NCBI GenBank assembly: GCA_031260545.1
Contig: JAIRJQ010000046.1
Span: 1 to 11,732 of the forward strand
Reading direction: 5' to 3'
DNA length: 11,732 nt
DNA from: Methanomassiliicoccaceae archaeon
GTDB lineage: Archaea; Thermoplasmatota; Thermoplasmata; Methanomassiliicoccales; Methanomethylophilaceae
The number at the start of each line of letters is the position of its first letter. Position 1 is the first letter of the stretch. Shown one piece after another: positions 1 through 7,079 of the stretch. The position numbers and the translations under genes are program-made. The notes under the pieces are model-generated. The model saw only the letters and a list, made by a program, of their open reading frames with translations. It had not been told where the DNA came from and did no database searches.

Positions 1-26
1 GTCTCTAATCAACAAACATAGTGAAC
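1..26 (+). repeat. left terminal inverted repeat of the IS
   Basis: ATCAA at 8-12 and GTGAAC at 21-26 match the right end at the same spacing, with only 3 of the 8 intervening bases conserved. GTCT at 1-4 matches the right tip after a 2-base indel. The extension GTGAACGGTTG (21-31) recurs as GCGAACGGTTG at 55-65. Confidence 0.65.
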
Positions 27-53
27 GGTTGAACTGAATTGAGTGAAGGATAA

Positions 54-110
54 TGCGAACGGTTGCCTGAGCAGGCGGACGCAGCCCGCAGGAACAGGCA
101 ACCGTTCGCA
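54..110 (+). repeat. 16-bp perfect inverted repeat in the IS leader
   Basis: The arms at 54-69 (TGCGAACGGTTGCCTG plus the next base's partner) and 95-110 are perfectly complementary over 16 bp. The 25-base loop contains a further GCGG/CCGC pairing (74-77 with 86-89). The outer part of the left arm repeats the inner TIR motif GNGAACGGTTG of 21-31. It could be a terminator that blocks transcription entering from outside, or a pair of transposase binding sites. The pairing is seen directly; the role is inferred. Confidence 0.7.
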
Positions 111-128
111 ACAAAGAGAGAAAAGAGA

Positions 129-172
129 GGGACTTCTTATCGCCAGTTGGTAAGAAGATGACAAAAAGTCCC
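129..172 (+). promoter_or_regulatory. stem-loops around the transposase start codon
   Basis: CTTCTTA (133-139) pairs with TAAGAAG (151-157), which directly abuts the ATG at 158. GGGAC (129-133) pairs with GTCCC (168-172) inside the coding region. The two stems can nest, leaving the start codon in an internal loop. Such a structure could limit translation of read-through mRNA, a known strategy of insertion sequences; here this is inference. Confidence 0.45.
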
Positions 173-1210
173 AAGAGAAGAAGAGCGAAGCGTATAGAAA
201 AACGTAACGAGGAATTTGAGAAGAAAAGACGTGAGAATGAGTATCAAAAGAAGAGGTTTCTTGTTTCAGAAATGAGGGCGCACGGTCTTTCAATGAGAAA
301 GATCGCCGTAAAGATACGCATGTCCGTCGGATTCGTACATAAATGGTGCGTACGCCTGAAAGTGCAGACCGCGGCGAGAACAAAGGCCATCAAAAAGGGC
401 AGGATAATGCAATATCCGGAAGGGAAAGGGATCAAGGACGCGATCGTATCCCTGTCCAGAGCACCGAACGCTCCCTGCAGAAAGATAACCGATGAACACG
501 TGAACGCTGTAAAGAACGTAAGGAAAGGCATGTTCACGGAAAAGATGGGCGCACAGAAGATCAAAGTTTATGCGGGAATGAACATATCTCACACGTCGAT
601 AAACAAGATACTGAAAGACAACGGTCTGACGGCTAAACGGAAAAAGAGGAAACAGCGTTCGTTCGACCCGTTCCGCAGAGGATATCCCAACGAATTATGG
701 CAGATCGATTACAAGGAATTCGGAAAAGGAATATACATGTTATCGGTGAAGGATGACAACTCATCGATGATACTGGCGGCGGACCTGAGATCATCGTGCA
801 AGACCGATGACGTCATAGAGATAATGGAAAAGACGGTAAAACAATTCGGCCGTCCGGATCAGATATTGTCGGACCACGGAACACAATGGTGCTCGTCCAA
901 AGGAGATACGTGCAGGTTCGATGAATGGTGCTCATCGTACGGAATAGATCATATAATGGGTAAAGTAAGAAAACCGACAACGCAGGGAAAGGTGGAAAGA
1001 TGGCATGGTTCCGTACTGGAGGAGGCGTACCTTCCGAAGAAGGGAAGCTCCGTCAAAGAGTACAGAAAGGCCGTTCTTGAGTACATGGAATTCTACAATA
1101 ACAGCAGACCGCACCACGGCATCGGTCTGCAGATTCCGATCATGGTATACACAGGAGGATTGATATTGCCAGATGTGTTTACGCACATCGGTGTTCACGA
1201 AGTCCCTTGA
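158..1210 (+). CDS. IS481-type DDE transposase
   Basis: A 350-residue transposase that would cut and join DNA at the ends of the surrounding IS. Residues 1-35 are very basic. Residues about 35-70 look like a helix-turn-helix (LSMRKIAVKIRMSVGFVHKW). The rve-type catalytic core begins near residue 175, with the presumed DDE residues at D184 (WQIDY), D239 (LSDHGTQW) and E280 (GKVERWHG). The D239-E280 interval holds 40 residues, slightly longer than the usual 35, because of a cysteine-bearing insert (WCSSKGDTC). The C-terminal FYNNSRPHHGI motif is typical of the IS481/IS3 group. The reading frame is intact, so the protein may be active. The ATG at 158 is the first start in frame. No good ribosome binding site precedes it, and it sits in a potential hairpin. 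The stop lies in the right inverted repeat. Confidence 0.92.
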   Translation: MTKSPKRRRAKRIEKRNEEFEKKRRENEYQKKRFLVSEMRAHGLSMRKIAVKIRMSVGFVHKWCVRLKVQTAARTKAIKKGRIMQYPEGKGIKDAIVSLSRAPNAPCRKITDEHVNAVKNVRKGMFTEKMGAQKIKVYAGMNISHTSINKILKDNGLTAKRKKRKQRSFDPFRRGYPNELWQIDYKEFGKGIYMLSVKDDNSSMILAADLRSSCKTDDVIEIMEKTVKQFGRPDQILSDHGTQWCSSKGDTCRFDEWCSSYGIDHIMGKVRKPTTQGKVERWHGSVLEEAYLPKKGSSVKEYRKAVLEYMEFYNNSRPHHGIGLQIPIMVYTGGLILPDVFTHIGVHEVP

Positions 1211-1217
1211 TAAGACA
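1193..1217 (-). repeat. right terminal inverted repeat of the IS
   Basis: Read on the minus strand this is TGTCTTATCAA, 8 bases, GTGAAC, matching the left end. The transposase TGA (1208-1210) lies within it. The outer tip is placed at 1217 because the complement of TGT (ACA) ends there. Confidence 0.65.
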
Positions 1218-1232
1218 AGGCACTGTTTTATG

Positions 1233-1248
1233 GTAAACGTTTATATAG
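1233..1248 (+). promoter_or_regulatory. thermosome promoter (BRE and TATA box)
   Basis: TTTATATAG at 1240-1248 is a good archaeal TATA box, preceded by purine-rich GTAAACG as a possible BRE. Transcription would start near 1270, leaving a leader of about 30 bases that contains GGAGG at 1286-1290. The IS ends only about 23 bp upstream of the TATA box. Confidence 0.65.
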
Positions 1249-1300
1249 AAGAACTAACTTTAGGCTGACATAGTTCCAAATTAGTGGAGGTATGAAGACT

Positions 1301-2938
1301 ATGGGTATGGGTAACGCACCTATCTTGATCCTTAGGGAAGGGACCAAGAGAGATAAAGGAAAAGACGCTCAGTTCAATAACATCGCCGCAGCAAGAACGA
1401 TATCGGATGCGGTAAGAAGCAGCCTCGGTCCGAGAGGAATGGACAAGATGCTCGTTGATTCGATGGGTGATGTGATAATCACTAACGACGGTGTGACGAT
1501 CTTGAAAGAGATCGATGTGCAGCACCCGGCGGCAAAGATGCTCGTCGAGGTCGCGAAGACACAGGACGCCGAGGTAGGGGACGGAACAACGACATCGGTC
1601 ATAATCGCCGGCGAACTTCTGAAGAAGGCGATCGACATGGTCGATTCTTCAGTGCACCCGACGATAATTGCATCCGGTTACAGGATGGCCAACGCGAAAG
1701 CGCAGGAGATCCTCATTGACATTTCTACCAAGGTATCGATAAACGATGAGAAACTTTTGAAGAAGATAGCCGAGACAGCAATGATAAGCAAACAGGTCAA
1801 CAATTCAAAGGAATTTTTCGGCGACCTTGTCGTTAACGCTGTAAAGACCATCGCAGAGAAAGGGGCCGACGGAAAATACACAGCAGACCTGAGAAACATT
1901 CAGGTGGTCAAGGTAACAGGAGGATCGATGGATGACACGACCCTCAACAAGGGACTGATCATAGACAAAGAACCGGTGCACCCGTCAATGCCCAGGCTGA
2001 TCAAGAACGCCAAGATCGCATTGATGGACGCTCCGTTCGAGGTCAAGAAGACAGAGATCGACGCGAAGATCGAAATAACGGACCCGAGCCAGCTCGGTGC
2101 CTTCCTCGCAGAGGAAGAGAACATGCTGAAAAGAATGGTCCTGAAGATCAAAGAGGTCGGCGCCAACGCAGTGTTCTGCCAGAAAGGTATCGATGACCTT
2201 GCGCAGCACTTCCTTGCAAAAGAAGGCATATTCGCAGCGAGGCGTGTGAAGAAGGATGACATGGAAAAGCTGGCGAAGTCCACCGGTGCAAGCGTCGTCA
2301 ACAAATTCGACGAACTTGAGAAGGGAGACCTCGGAGACGTCGGACTGATCGAAGTGAAGAAGATGCAGGAAGAGGAGATGACATTCGTCACCGACCTCAA
2401 GGACACGAAAGCAGTTTCAATACTCATAAGAGGCGGAACGAAGCACGTGATCGATGAGATCGAGAGATCGCTCATCGACGCATGGAGCGTTGTGAAAGTT
2501 GCCATAGAGGACGGAATGATGGTCACAGGCGGAGGTTCCACAGCTGTCGAACTTGCGATGAGACTGCGCGAGTACGCGGCATCCGTAGGCGGAAGGGAGC
2601 AGATCGCAATAGACGCATTCGCATCCGCAATGGAGACGATCCCCACGACACTCGCTGAAAATGCAGGTCTCGACCCGATAGACATACTCATTGAGATGAG
2701 GAAGCAGCACAAAGCGGGCAAGAAGCACGCCGGTCTGAACCCCTTCACAGGGAAAGTGGAAGATATGCTGAAGCTTGATGTTATCGAACCGTACAGGATC
2801 GGTAAACAGGCGATAAACTCCGCGACCGACGCAGCCGTAATGATCCTCAGGATCGACGATGTTATCGCGGCACGCGGGTCAGGAATGCCATCCGGACCCC
2901 CGCAGGGATACACCGGACCCGATGTGGACGGCGATTAA
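1301..2938 (+). CDS. thermosome subunit (group II chaperonin)
   Basis: A subunit of the cytosolic double-ring ATP-driven chaperonin that encloses unfolded proteins and closes with a built-in lid. It is 545 residues from this start, a normal family length. Equatorial ATP-site motifs are LGPRGMDKML (from about residue 42), NDGVTILKEID (from 62) and GDGTTT (93-98, catalytic Asp 94). The second equatorial half contains GGGSTAVE. The middle third has the apical-domain pattern. The C-terminus ends in SGPPQGYTGPDVDGD and lacks the GGM-rich tail of many thermosomes. ATG at 1292 gives three more residues, but GGAGG (1286-1290) is only one base from it and ten from 1301, so 1301 is preferred; 1307 is also possible. 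The gene has its own promoter and lies directly upstream of the Hsp70 operon. Whether it is an alpha or beta type subunit cannot be told. Confidence 0.96.
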   Translation: MGMGNAPILILREGTKRDKGKDAQFNNIAAARTISDAVRSSLGPRGMDKMLVDSMGDVIITNDGVTILKEIDVQHPAAKMLVEVAKTQDAEVGDGTTTSVIIAGELLKKAIDMVDSSVHPTIIASGYRMANAKAQEILIDISTKVSINDEKLLKKIAETAMISKQVNNSKEFFGDLVVNAVKTIAEKGADGKYTADLRNIQVVKVTGGSMDDTTLNKGLIIDKEPVHPSMPRLIKNAKIALMDAPFEVKKTEIDAKIEITDPSQLGAFLAEEENMLKRMVLKIKEVGANAVFCQKGIDDLAQHFLAKEGIFAARRVKKDDMEKLAKSTGASVVNKFDELEKGDLGDVGLIEVKKMQEEEMTFVTDLKDTKAVSILIRGGTKHVIDEIERSLIDAWSVVKVAIEDGMMVTGGGSTAVELAMRLREYAASVGGREQIAIDAFASAMETIPTTLAENAGLDPIDILIEMRKQHKAGKKHAGLNPFTGKVEDMLKLDVIEPYRIGKQAINSATDAAVMILRIDDVIAARGSGMPSGPPQGYTGPDVDGD

Positions 2939-2947
2939 ACAGATAAA

Positions 2948-2960
2948 GGGGTCGAACCCC
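2948..2960 (+). terminator. hairpin after the thermosome gene
   Basis: GGGGT (2948-2952) pairs with ACCCC (2956-2960) around a three-base loop, ten bases after the stop codon. The following CCTTTAATTT is T-rich but has no long T-run, and it overlaps the next promoter. This is a plausible but weak terminator; it may instead be an mRNA end-stabilising hairpin. Confidence 0.4.
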
Positions 2961-2968
2961 ACCTTTAA

Positions 2969-2976
2969 TTTATATT
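2969..2976 (+). promoter_or_regulatory. TATA box of the grpE-dnaK-dnaJ operon
   Basis: TTTATATT is centred about 28 bp before the grpE ATG at 3000. The expected transcription start therefore falls at or next to the start codon, so the operon mRNA is probably leaderless. No bacterial CIRCE-type inverted repeat is visible here. Confidence 0.6.
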
Positions 2977-2999
2977 CCAACTAACAGGAAGCGAACGGT

Positions 3000-3509
3000 A
3001 TGACTGATAGGTCTGATAAGAAAGCGCAGGCCGAAGAGGCCGTCAACGAGAGGACAGCGGAGGCTGAGAGAAAAGCGTCCGAGAATCTCGATCTCGCGAA
3101 AAGGATCCAGGCGGACTTCGACAATTACCGTAAACGAAGCCAGAAGGAGAACGAGGAGTTCAGGAGATACGCATCCGAGTCGCTGATATCAGACCTGCTC
3201 GTGATCGTGGACGATCTTGAACGCGCCCTGTCGCACGCACCGAAGGATAATGATCTTACCATAGGCGTGAACGCGATCAAGGGCAATCTGATGAGAACGC
3301 TCTCATCAAAAGGACTTACGGAAATATCAACGGACGGAAGATTCGATCCGAGCATCCACGAGGCGCTCTGTGCCGAACCCGGAGATAACGACGGGGAGAT
3401 AACAGAGGTGTTCCAGAAGGGATACAGGATCGGCGACCGCGTACTGAGGTACGCAAAGGTAAAAGTAACAAGGAAACAAACAGAAGGTGAGCAGAAATGT
3501 CAAGAATAA
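3000..3509 (+). CDS. grpE: GrpE nucleotide exchange factor
   Basis: GrpE works as a dimer that opens the DnaK nucleotide site so that ADP leaves and ATP rebinds, releasing the client protein. The 169 residues are short but within the family range. Residues about 1-65 are charged and heptad-like, fitting the long paired helix (QADFDNYRKRSQKE is the typical GrpE stretch). The C-terminal half has the beta-domain pattern, with FDPSIHEAL near residues 116-124 and the closing GYRIGDRVLRYAKVKV. It is the first gene of the Hsp70 operon, and its last 13 bases overlap the start of dnaK in another frame. The start is supported by the TATA box 28 bp upstream; AGGAAG further upstream would lie outside a leaderless transcript. 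Confidence 0.95.
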   Translation: MTDRSDKKAQAEEAVNERTAEAERKASENLDLAKRIQADFDNYRKRSQKENEEFRRYASESLISDLLVIVDDLERALSHAPKDNDLTIGVNAIKGNLMRTLSSKGLTEISTDGRFDPSIHEALCAEPGDNDGEITEVFQKGYRIGDRVLRYAKVKVTRKQTEGEQKCQE

Positions 3510-5344
3510 TAGGAATAGATCTTGGAACAAGCAACTCCGCCGCCTCTATAATGGAGGGCGGGAGGCCGACGATGATCCCAAGCGCAGAGGGAACAAGCGT
3601 CGGAGGGAAAGCATTCCCGTCATACGTAGCATTCACGAGTGACGGTCAGTTATTGGTAGGCGAACCGGCAAGAAGGCAGGCCGTCACAAATCCCAACGGA
3701 ACGATAAAGAACATCAAAAGGAAGATGGGTACTAACGAAACGGTAAAAATAAGCGGTAAAGATTACACACCGCAGCAGATCTCCGCGTTCATTTTACAAA
3801 AAGTGAAACGCGACGCGGAAGCGTACCTCGGCGAAACAATATCAAAAGCCGTGATAACCGTTCCGGCATACTTCAACGATAATCAAAGACAGGCGACAAA
3901 GGACGCAGGCGCGATAGCCGGTCTCGAAGTGGTCAGAATAATCAACGAGCCGACCGCAGCCGCGCTGGCCTACGGATTGGATAAAAGCGGCGTCGAACAG
4001 AAGATACTCGTATTCGATCTGGGCGGCGGTACGTTAGATGTAACGATAATGGAATTCAGCGACGGTGTGTTCGAAGTGATATCAACAAGCGGCGATACAA
4101 AGCTCGGCGGTTCGGACATGGATGAACTTCTTACCTCATACGTTCTGAAAGAGTTCCAGAAACGCGAAGGCGTTGATCTCTCGAAGGACAACATGGCATT
4201 CTGGCGCGTGCGCGAAGCATGTGAAAAAGCAAAGATAGAATTGTCGACGACAATGCAGACAGAAATAAATTTGCCGTTCATAAGCTCAGACGCCGCCGGA
4301 CCGAAACATCTCATCCAGACGTTAACGAGAGCGAAGCTCGAGGAACTCGTTTCGCAGATAGTCGACAAATGCAAAGGCCCGGTGGAAACGGCGCTGAAGG
4401 ATGCGAAACTTTCCAAGGACGGGATAAACAAAATAATAATGGTCGGCGGGCCCACAAGGATGCCGATAGTTCAGAATTTCATTGAGAATCTCGTCGGATC
4501 GAAGATACAGAGAGGTATCGATCCAATGGAGTGCGTGTCAATGGGCGCAGCGGTACAGGGCGCCGTTCTTTCCGGCGAGGTCAAGGACGTGCTCTTACTG
4601 GATGTCACTCCGTTATCGCTCGGTATCGAGACGTTAGGCGGGATAGCGACGAAGCTCATCGACCGCAACACGACGATACCGACAAAGAAGTCACAGATAT
4701 TCTCGACAGCGGCAGCCAACCAATCGACGGTGGAGATACACGTTGTCCAAGGAGAGAGGGACATGGCCTCCGATAACACGTCGTTAGGCAAGTTCAATCT
4801 GGACGGGATACCGCCGGCCCCGCGCGGAATTCCTCAGATAGAAGTGACATTCGATATAGACGCCAACGGAATAATAAACGTCTCGGCCAAGGACAAAGGC
4901 ACAGGCAAAGAACAAAAGATCACGATAATGTCCTCGAACAAGCTGAATAAGGACGAGATAGACAGAATGGTCAGCGAAGCCGCCAAGTTCGCGGAAGCAG
5001 ACAAAGCGAAACGCGAGAGCGTTGAACTTTTGAACCAATCGGAAGCGGCGATATACACCGTCCGTAAATCACTTGACGAATTAGGCGAAAAAGTGAACAA
5101 TCAGGAGAGGGCCGGCGTCGAAGCGGCGATATCCGATCTCGAAGCGGCGAGAGCGTCCAATAACAGTGCGCAGATAAAGTCGAAGATGGACGCCCTTTAC
5201 AAAGCGATGGAACCGATATCCAAGAAAATATACCAGGACGCGGGCTGCGGACCCGATTGCGAGACTCCTAAGAAAGAGGGTAAAGGTAAGAAGGGTGACG
5301 GCGATTACGTTGACGCGGACTACAAGATAGTGGACGATGAGTGA
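3497..5344 (+). CDS. dnaK: Hsp70 chaperone DnaK
   Basis: A cytosolic ATP-dependent chaperone of 615 residues. The nucleotide-binding domain (about 1-360) shows phosphate 1 (IGIDLGTSNSA, 5-15), phosphate 2 (VFDLGGGTLDVTIM, 172-185) and the adenosine motif (IIMVGGPTRMP, 313-323). The hydrophobic linker VLLLDV (365-370) leads into the substrate-binding beta domain, and a helical lid follows. The C-terminus is a Lys/Gly-rich stretch ending in VDADYKIVDDE, similar to bacterial tails. The roughly 23-residue loop insert near residue 80 of proteobacterial DnaK is absent, as is known for Gram-positive and archaeal forms. The ribosome binding site GAAGGTGA (3483-3490) lies inside the end of grpE. The stop overlaps the dnaJ start by one base (TGATG), so translation is probably coupled. 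Archaeal hsp70 is generally regarded as acquired from bacteria. Confidence 0.98.
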   Translation: MSRIIGIDLGTSNSAASIMEGGRPTMIPSAEGTSVGGKAFPSYVAFTSDGQLLVGEPARRQAVTNPNGTIKNIKRKMGTNETVKISGKDYTPQQISAFILQKVKRDAEAYLGETISKAVITVPAYFNDNQRQATKDAGAIAGLEVVRIINEPTAAALAYGLDKSGVEQKILVFDLGGGTLDVTIMEFSDGVFEVISTSGDTKLGGSDMDELLTSYVLKEFQKREGVDLSKDNMAFWRVREACEKAKIELSTTMQTEINLPFISSDAAGPKHLIQTLTRAKLEELVSQIVDKCKGPVETALKDAKLSKDGINKIIMVGGPTRMPIVQNFIENLVGSKIQRGIDPMECVSMGAAVQGAVLSGEVKDVLLLDVTPLSLGIETLGGIATKLIDRNTTIPTKKSQIFSTAAANQSTVEIHVVQGERDMASDNTSLGKFNLDGIPPAPRGIPQIEVTFDIDANGIINVSAKDKGTGKEQKITIMSSNKLNKDEIDRMVSEAAKFAEADKAKRESVELLNQSEAAIYTVRKSLDELGEKVNNQERAGVEAAISDLEAARASNNSAQIKSKMDALYKAMEPISKKIYQDAGCGPDCETPKKEGKGKKGDGDYVDADYKIVDDE

Positions 5345-6471
5345 TGCCTAGAGATTATTACGAAATATTGGGCGTAAGCAAGGACGCAGAGACAGACGAG
5401 ATCAAGAAGGCCTACAGGAAGTTAGCAAGGGAGAACCATCCCGACGTCTCATCGGAGCCGAAAGAGGTCGCCGAAGAGAAGTTCAAAGAGATATCCGAAG
5501 CGTACGAAGTACTTTCCGACGAGGGCAAAAGAAAAACGTACGACCAATACGGGCACGCAGGTGTGAACCAGCAGTTCAGCGGAGGCAGAGGATTCTCATG
5601 GGAAGACTTCTCGCACTTCGACGATCTGCGCGATATGTTCGGAGGCCAGGGAGGCAGCATCTTCGATATGTTCTTCGGCGGAAGCTCCAGAAGGCCGAAG
5701 AACGCGCCTGCGCAGGGCGAATCGTTGCGTTATGATGTAAGGCTCTCCTTGAAGGAGGTCCTCGAGGGGAGGGAAGAGGACATCCAGGTGCCGAAGACAT
5801 CATCCTGCCCCGACTGCAGAGGAACGGGAGGAAAGGACGGCAAGGTGGAAAAGTGCGACCAATGCGGCGGCGCCGGTCAGGTACAAGTGGTCCGCAACAG
5901 CCCGTTCGGGCGCATCGCATCGGTCTCCGATTGTCCGAAATGCAACGGTTCGGGGAAGACATTCAAAGAACGCTGTGTAAAATGCAGAGGTTCGGGCCGC
6001 ATATCAAAAACGAGCACCGTGAGCGTCACAATACCGAAAGGCATCGAGGACGGTACAAGATTGCGCATACAGGGCGAAGGCGATGCCGGCTACAACGGCG
6101 GACCGGCCGGCGATCTTTACGTTATCATTCAAGTGAAAGATGATAAACGCTTTGAGCGCGAAGGCATAAACCTGTGGGCGGAGATGTTCACAACATATCC
6201 GAGACTTGTACTGGGAGGCACCGAAGAAGTGACGACACTTGAGGGCGAGACCGCAAAAGTGACGATACCGCCCGGAACGCAGGTGGACGCCGTCCTTCGC
6301 ATACCGGGTAAGGGATTGCCGAAGTTCAGGGGCACCGCAAGAGGGGACCTGTTCTTACGTGTGAAAATAAACGTTCCGACCCGGCCGTCGGAAGAGGACA
6401 AGGAATTGCTGAGAAAGCTTGACGACAAAGCGGGCAGTTCCAAAAGACCGAAAAGTTTCTTCAAAAAGTAA
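5344..6471 (+). CDS. dnaJ: Hsp40 co-chaperone DnaJ
   Basis: DnaJ delivers unfolded clients to DnaK and triggers its ATPase. The 375 residues form a complete class A (type I) protein. The J domain (1-70) has the HPD motif at 32-34. A Gly/Phe-rich stretch follows (about 75-125). The zinc domain holds four CxxCxGxG repeats at C155, C171, C197 and C211, so both zinc sites look intact. Two C-terminal beta domains follow, including the typical TYPRLVLGG and IPPGTQ motifs. The ATG at 5344 overlaps the dnaK stop (TGATG); an in-frame GTG at 5341 would add one residue and is less likely. It is the last gene of the operon and is followed 30 bases later by a strong hairpin. Confidence 0.97.
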   Translation: MPRDYYEILGVSKDAETDEIKKAYRKLARENHPDVSSEPKEVAEEKFKEISEAYEVLSDEGKRKTYDQYGHAGVNQQFSGGRGFSWEDFSHFDDLRDMFGGQGGSIFDMFFGGSSRRPKNAPAQGESLRYDVRLSLKEVLEGREEDIQVPKTSSCPDCRGTGGKDGKVEKCDQCGGAGQVQVVRNSPFGRIASVSDCPKCNGSGKTFKERCVKCRGSGRISKTSTVSVTIPKGIEDGTRLRIQGEGDAGYNGGPAGDLYVIIQVKDDKRFEREGINLWAEMFTTYPRLVLGGTEEVTTLEGETAKVTIPPGTQVDAVLRIPGKGLPKFRGTARGDLFLRVKINVPTRPSEEDKELLRKLDDKAGSSKRPKSFFKK

Positions 6472-6501
6472 GCATTCGGTAATACAATAAAAAGGTTTTA
6501 A

Positions 6502-6519
6502 ATCGGGGTCAGCCCCGAT
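6502..6519. terminator. shared hairpin terminator between convergent genes
   Basis: ATCGGGG (6502-6508) pairs perfectly with CCCCGAT (6513-6519) around loop TCAG. On the + strand GTTTATTG follows. On the minus strand TTTAAAACC and then a run of five T follow. The position between dnaJ (+) and the membrane protein gene (-) suits a two-way terminator. Confidence 0.6.
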
Positions 6520-6535
6520 GTTTATTGCTCGTTGC

Positions 6536-6922
6536 TCAACTTCCGAAGAACTCTCTGACATTGGGCCTGAAGAAGTACCAAAGCAGCAGTATCGTTATGA
6601 CCAGGTTCAGCACACCGCTGGGGAGTGACAAAATTCCAAGGATCAGGTTAAGGATCAGGACTATGATCGCCAGGAACCATCCGAGCTTCACGCCCTTCCA
6701 CAGGAGCATGGCCACAATAAAAGTCAGCAGGCCGACCACTAAAAAGACCGCACCGGTCGCAGCAATAGCTCCGCTGAAGGTAAGCATCCCTTCAATGTCT
6801 ATATCTTTGAATACGTCTGAGTTCGAAAACGCTACGAGCATCACACCGGCCAGCAACATAAGTAAACCGAATATTGCCAGCAGTATGGAGATTATGGACA
6901 GAAACGCAGGTCTTTGTGCCAT
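6536..6922 (-). CDS. small four-helix membrane protein, function unknown
   Basis: The 128-residue product is very hydrophobic, with four likely membrane helices at about residues 8-32, 48-75, 79-99 and 102-118. Short loops separate them; the longest (33-47, SNSDVFKDIDIEG) is acidic. There is no cleavable signal peptide; helix 1 would act as the anchor. The C-terminus ends in FFRPNVREFFGS, a basic-aromatic tail that probably faces the cytoplasm. I do not recognise a family with a known role, and no catalytic residues stand out. The ATG at 6922 lies 24 bases from a TATA box, so the mRNA is probably leaderless. The gene converges on dnaJ, so it is not part of the chaperone operon. The + strand frame over the same bases is a shadow that does not give a membrane protein. 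Confidence 0.8.
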   Translation of the reverse strand: MAQRPAFLSIISILLAIFGLLMLLAGVMLVAFSNSDVFKDIDIEGMLTFSGAIAATGAVFLVVGLLTFIVAMLLWKGVKLGWFLAIIVLILNLILGILSLPSGVLNLVITILLLWYFFRPNVREFFGS

Positions 6923-6950
6923 GATTTTAAATCATGATCCTAATATAAAT
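6921..6950 (-). promoter_or_regulatory. TATA box with a palindrome over the start site
   Basis: On the minus strand ATTTATATT (6950-6942) is a TATA box centred 24 bp before the ATG. Between box and start codon lies the 15-bp palindrome ATGATTTtAAATCAT (6921-6935), with 7-bp arms and one central base, exactly where transcription should begin. This placement suits a repressor operator; the factor is unknown. Confidence 0.5.
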
Positions 6951-7033
6951 AGCGATCCGTTTTTTTAATATATGCAAACAAGATCAAAAATGGTATCGGT
7001 CATATAGGGTGTCCTGCAAATAAAGACGAGATC

Positions 7034-7053
7034 CGGCATGCATTTACATGCCG
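7034..7053. terminator. hairpin in the 6951-7079 gap
   Basis: CGGCATG (7034-7040) pairs with CATGCCG (7047-7053) around a six-base loop, 27 bases downstream of the minus-strand gene ending at 7080. T-runs (TTTTTTG, then ATTTTTT) follow it on the + strand. No protein-coding gene is seen in this gap. Confidence 0.45.
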
Positions 7054-7079
7054 AACAAGTTCATTTTTTGAAATATTTT

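Larger units (their letters stand above)
1..1217 (+). mobile_element. IS481-type insertion sequence, almost complete
   Basis: The element carries one DDE transposase gene (158-1210) between imperfect terminal inverted repeats. Read inward, the right end is TGTCTTATCAA, then 8 bases, then GTGAAC. The left end is (T)GTCTCTAATCAA, then 8 bases, then GTGAAC. ATCAA and GTGAAC have identical spacing at both ends, and the left end has two extra bases near the tip. The first T of the left TGT would lie one base outside the window, so the element is probably complete at about 1218 bp. A target-site duplication cannot be checked because the left flank is missing. The transposase stop codon lies inside the right repeat. 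The family is assigned from transposase motifs and the TGT tips; a related rve-type family is possible. Confidence 0.8.

Noticed and set aside
127..135. GGGACTTC near 129 and GAAGTCCC near 1199 as the true IS ends
   Set aside because: Only 8-9 bases match and similarity stops at once on both sides. The TGT-tipped pair with ATCAA and GTGAAC at fixed spacing is better supported.
1900..2913. 337-codon minus-strand ORF antisense to the thermosome gene
   Set aside because: It is a shadow of strongly biased codon use in the thermosome; the translation is Ser/Ile-rich with no domain pattern and no promoter or ribosome binding site.
3970..4455. 161-codon minus-strand ORF within dnaK
   Set aside because: It lies fully inside dnaK, has low-complexity Ser-rich translation and no initiation signals.
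6525..6968. 147-codon + strand ORF over the membrane protein gene
   Set aside because: The minus-strand frame gives a coherent four-helix membrane protein with promoter and terminator; the + strand frame has no such support.
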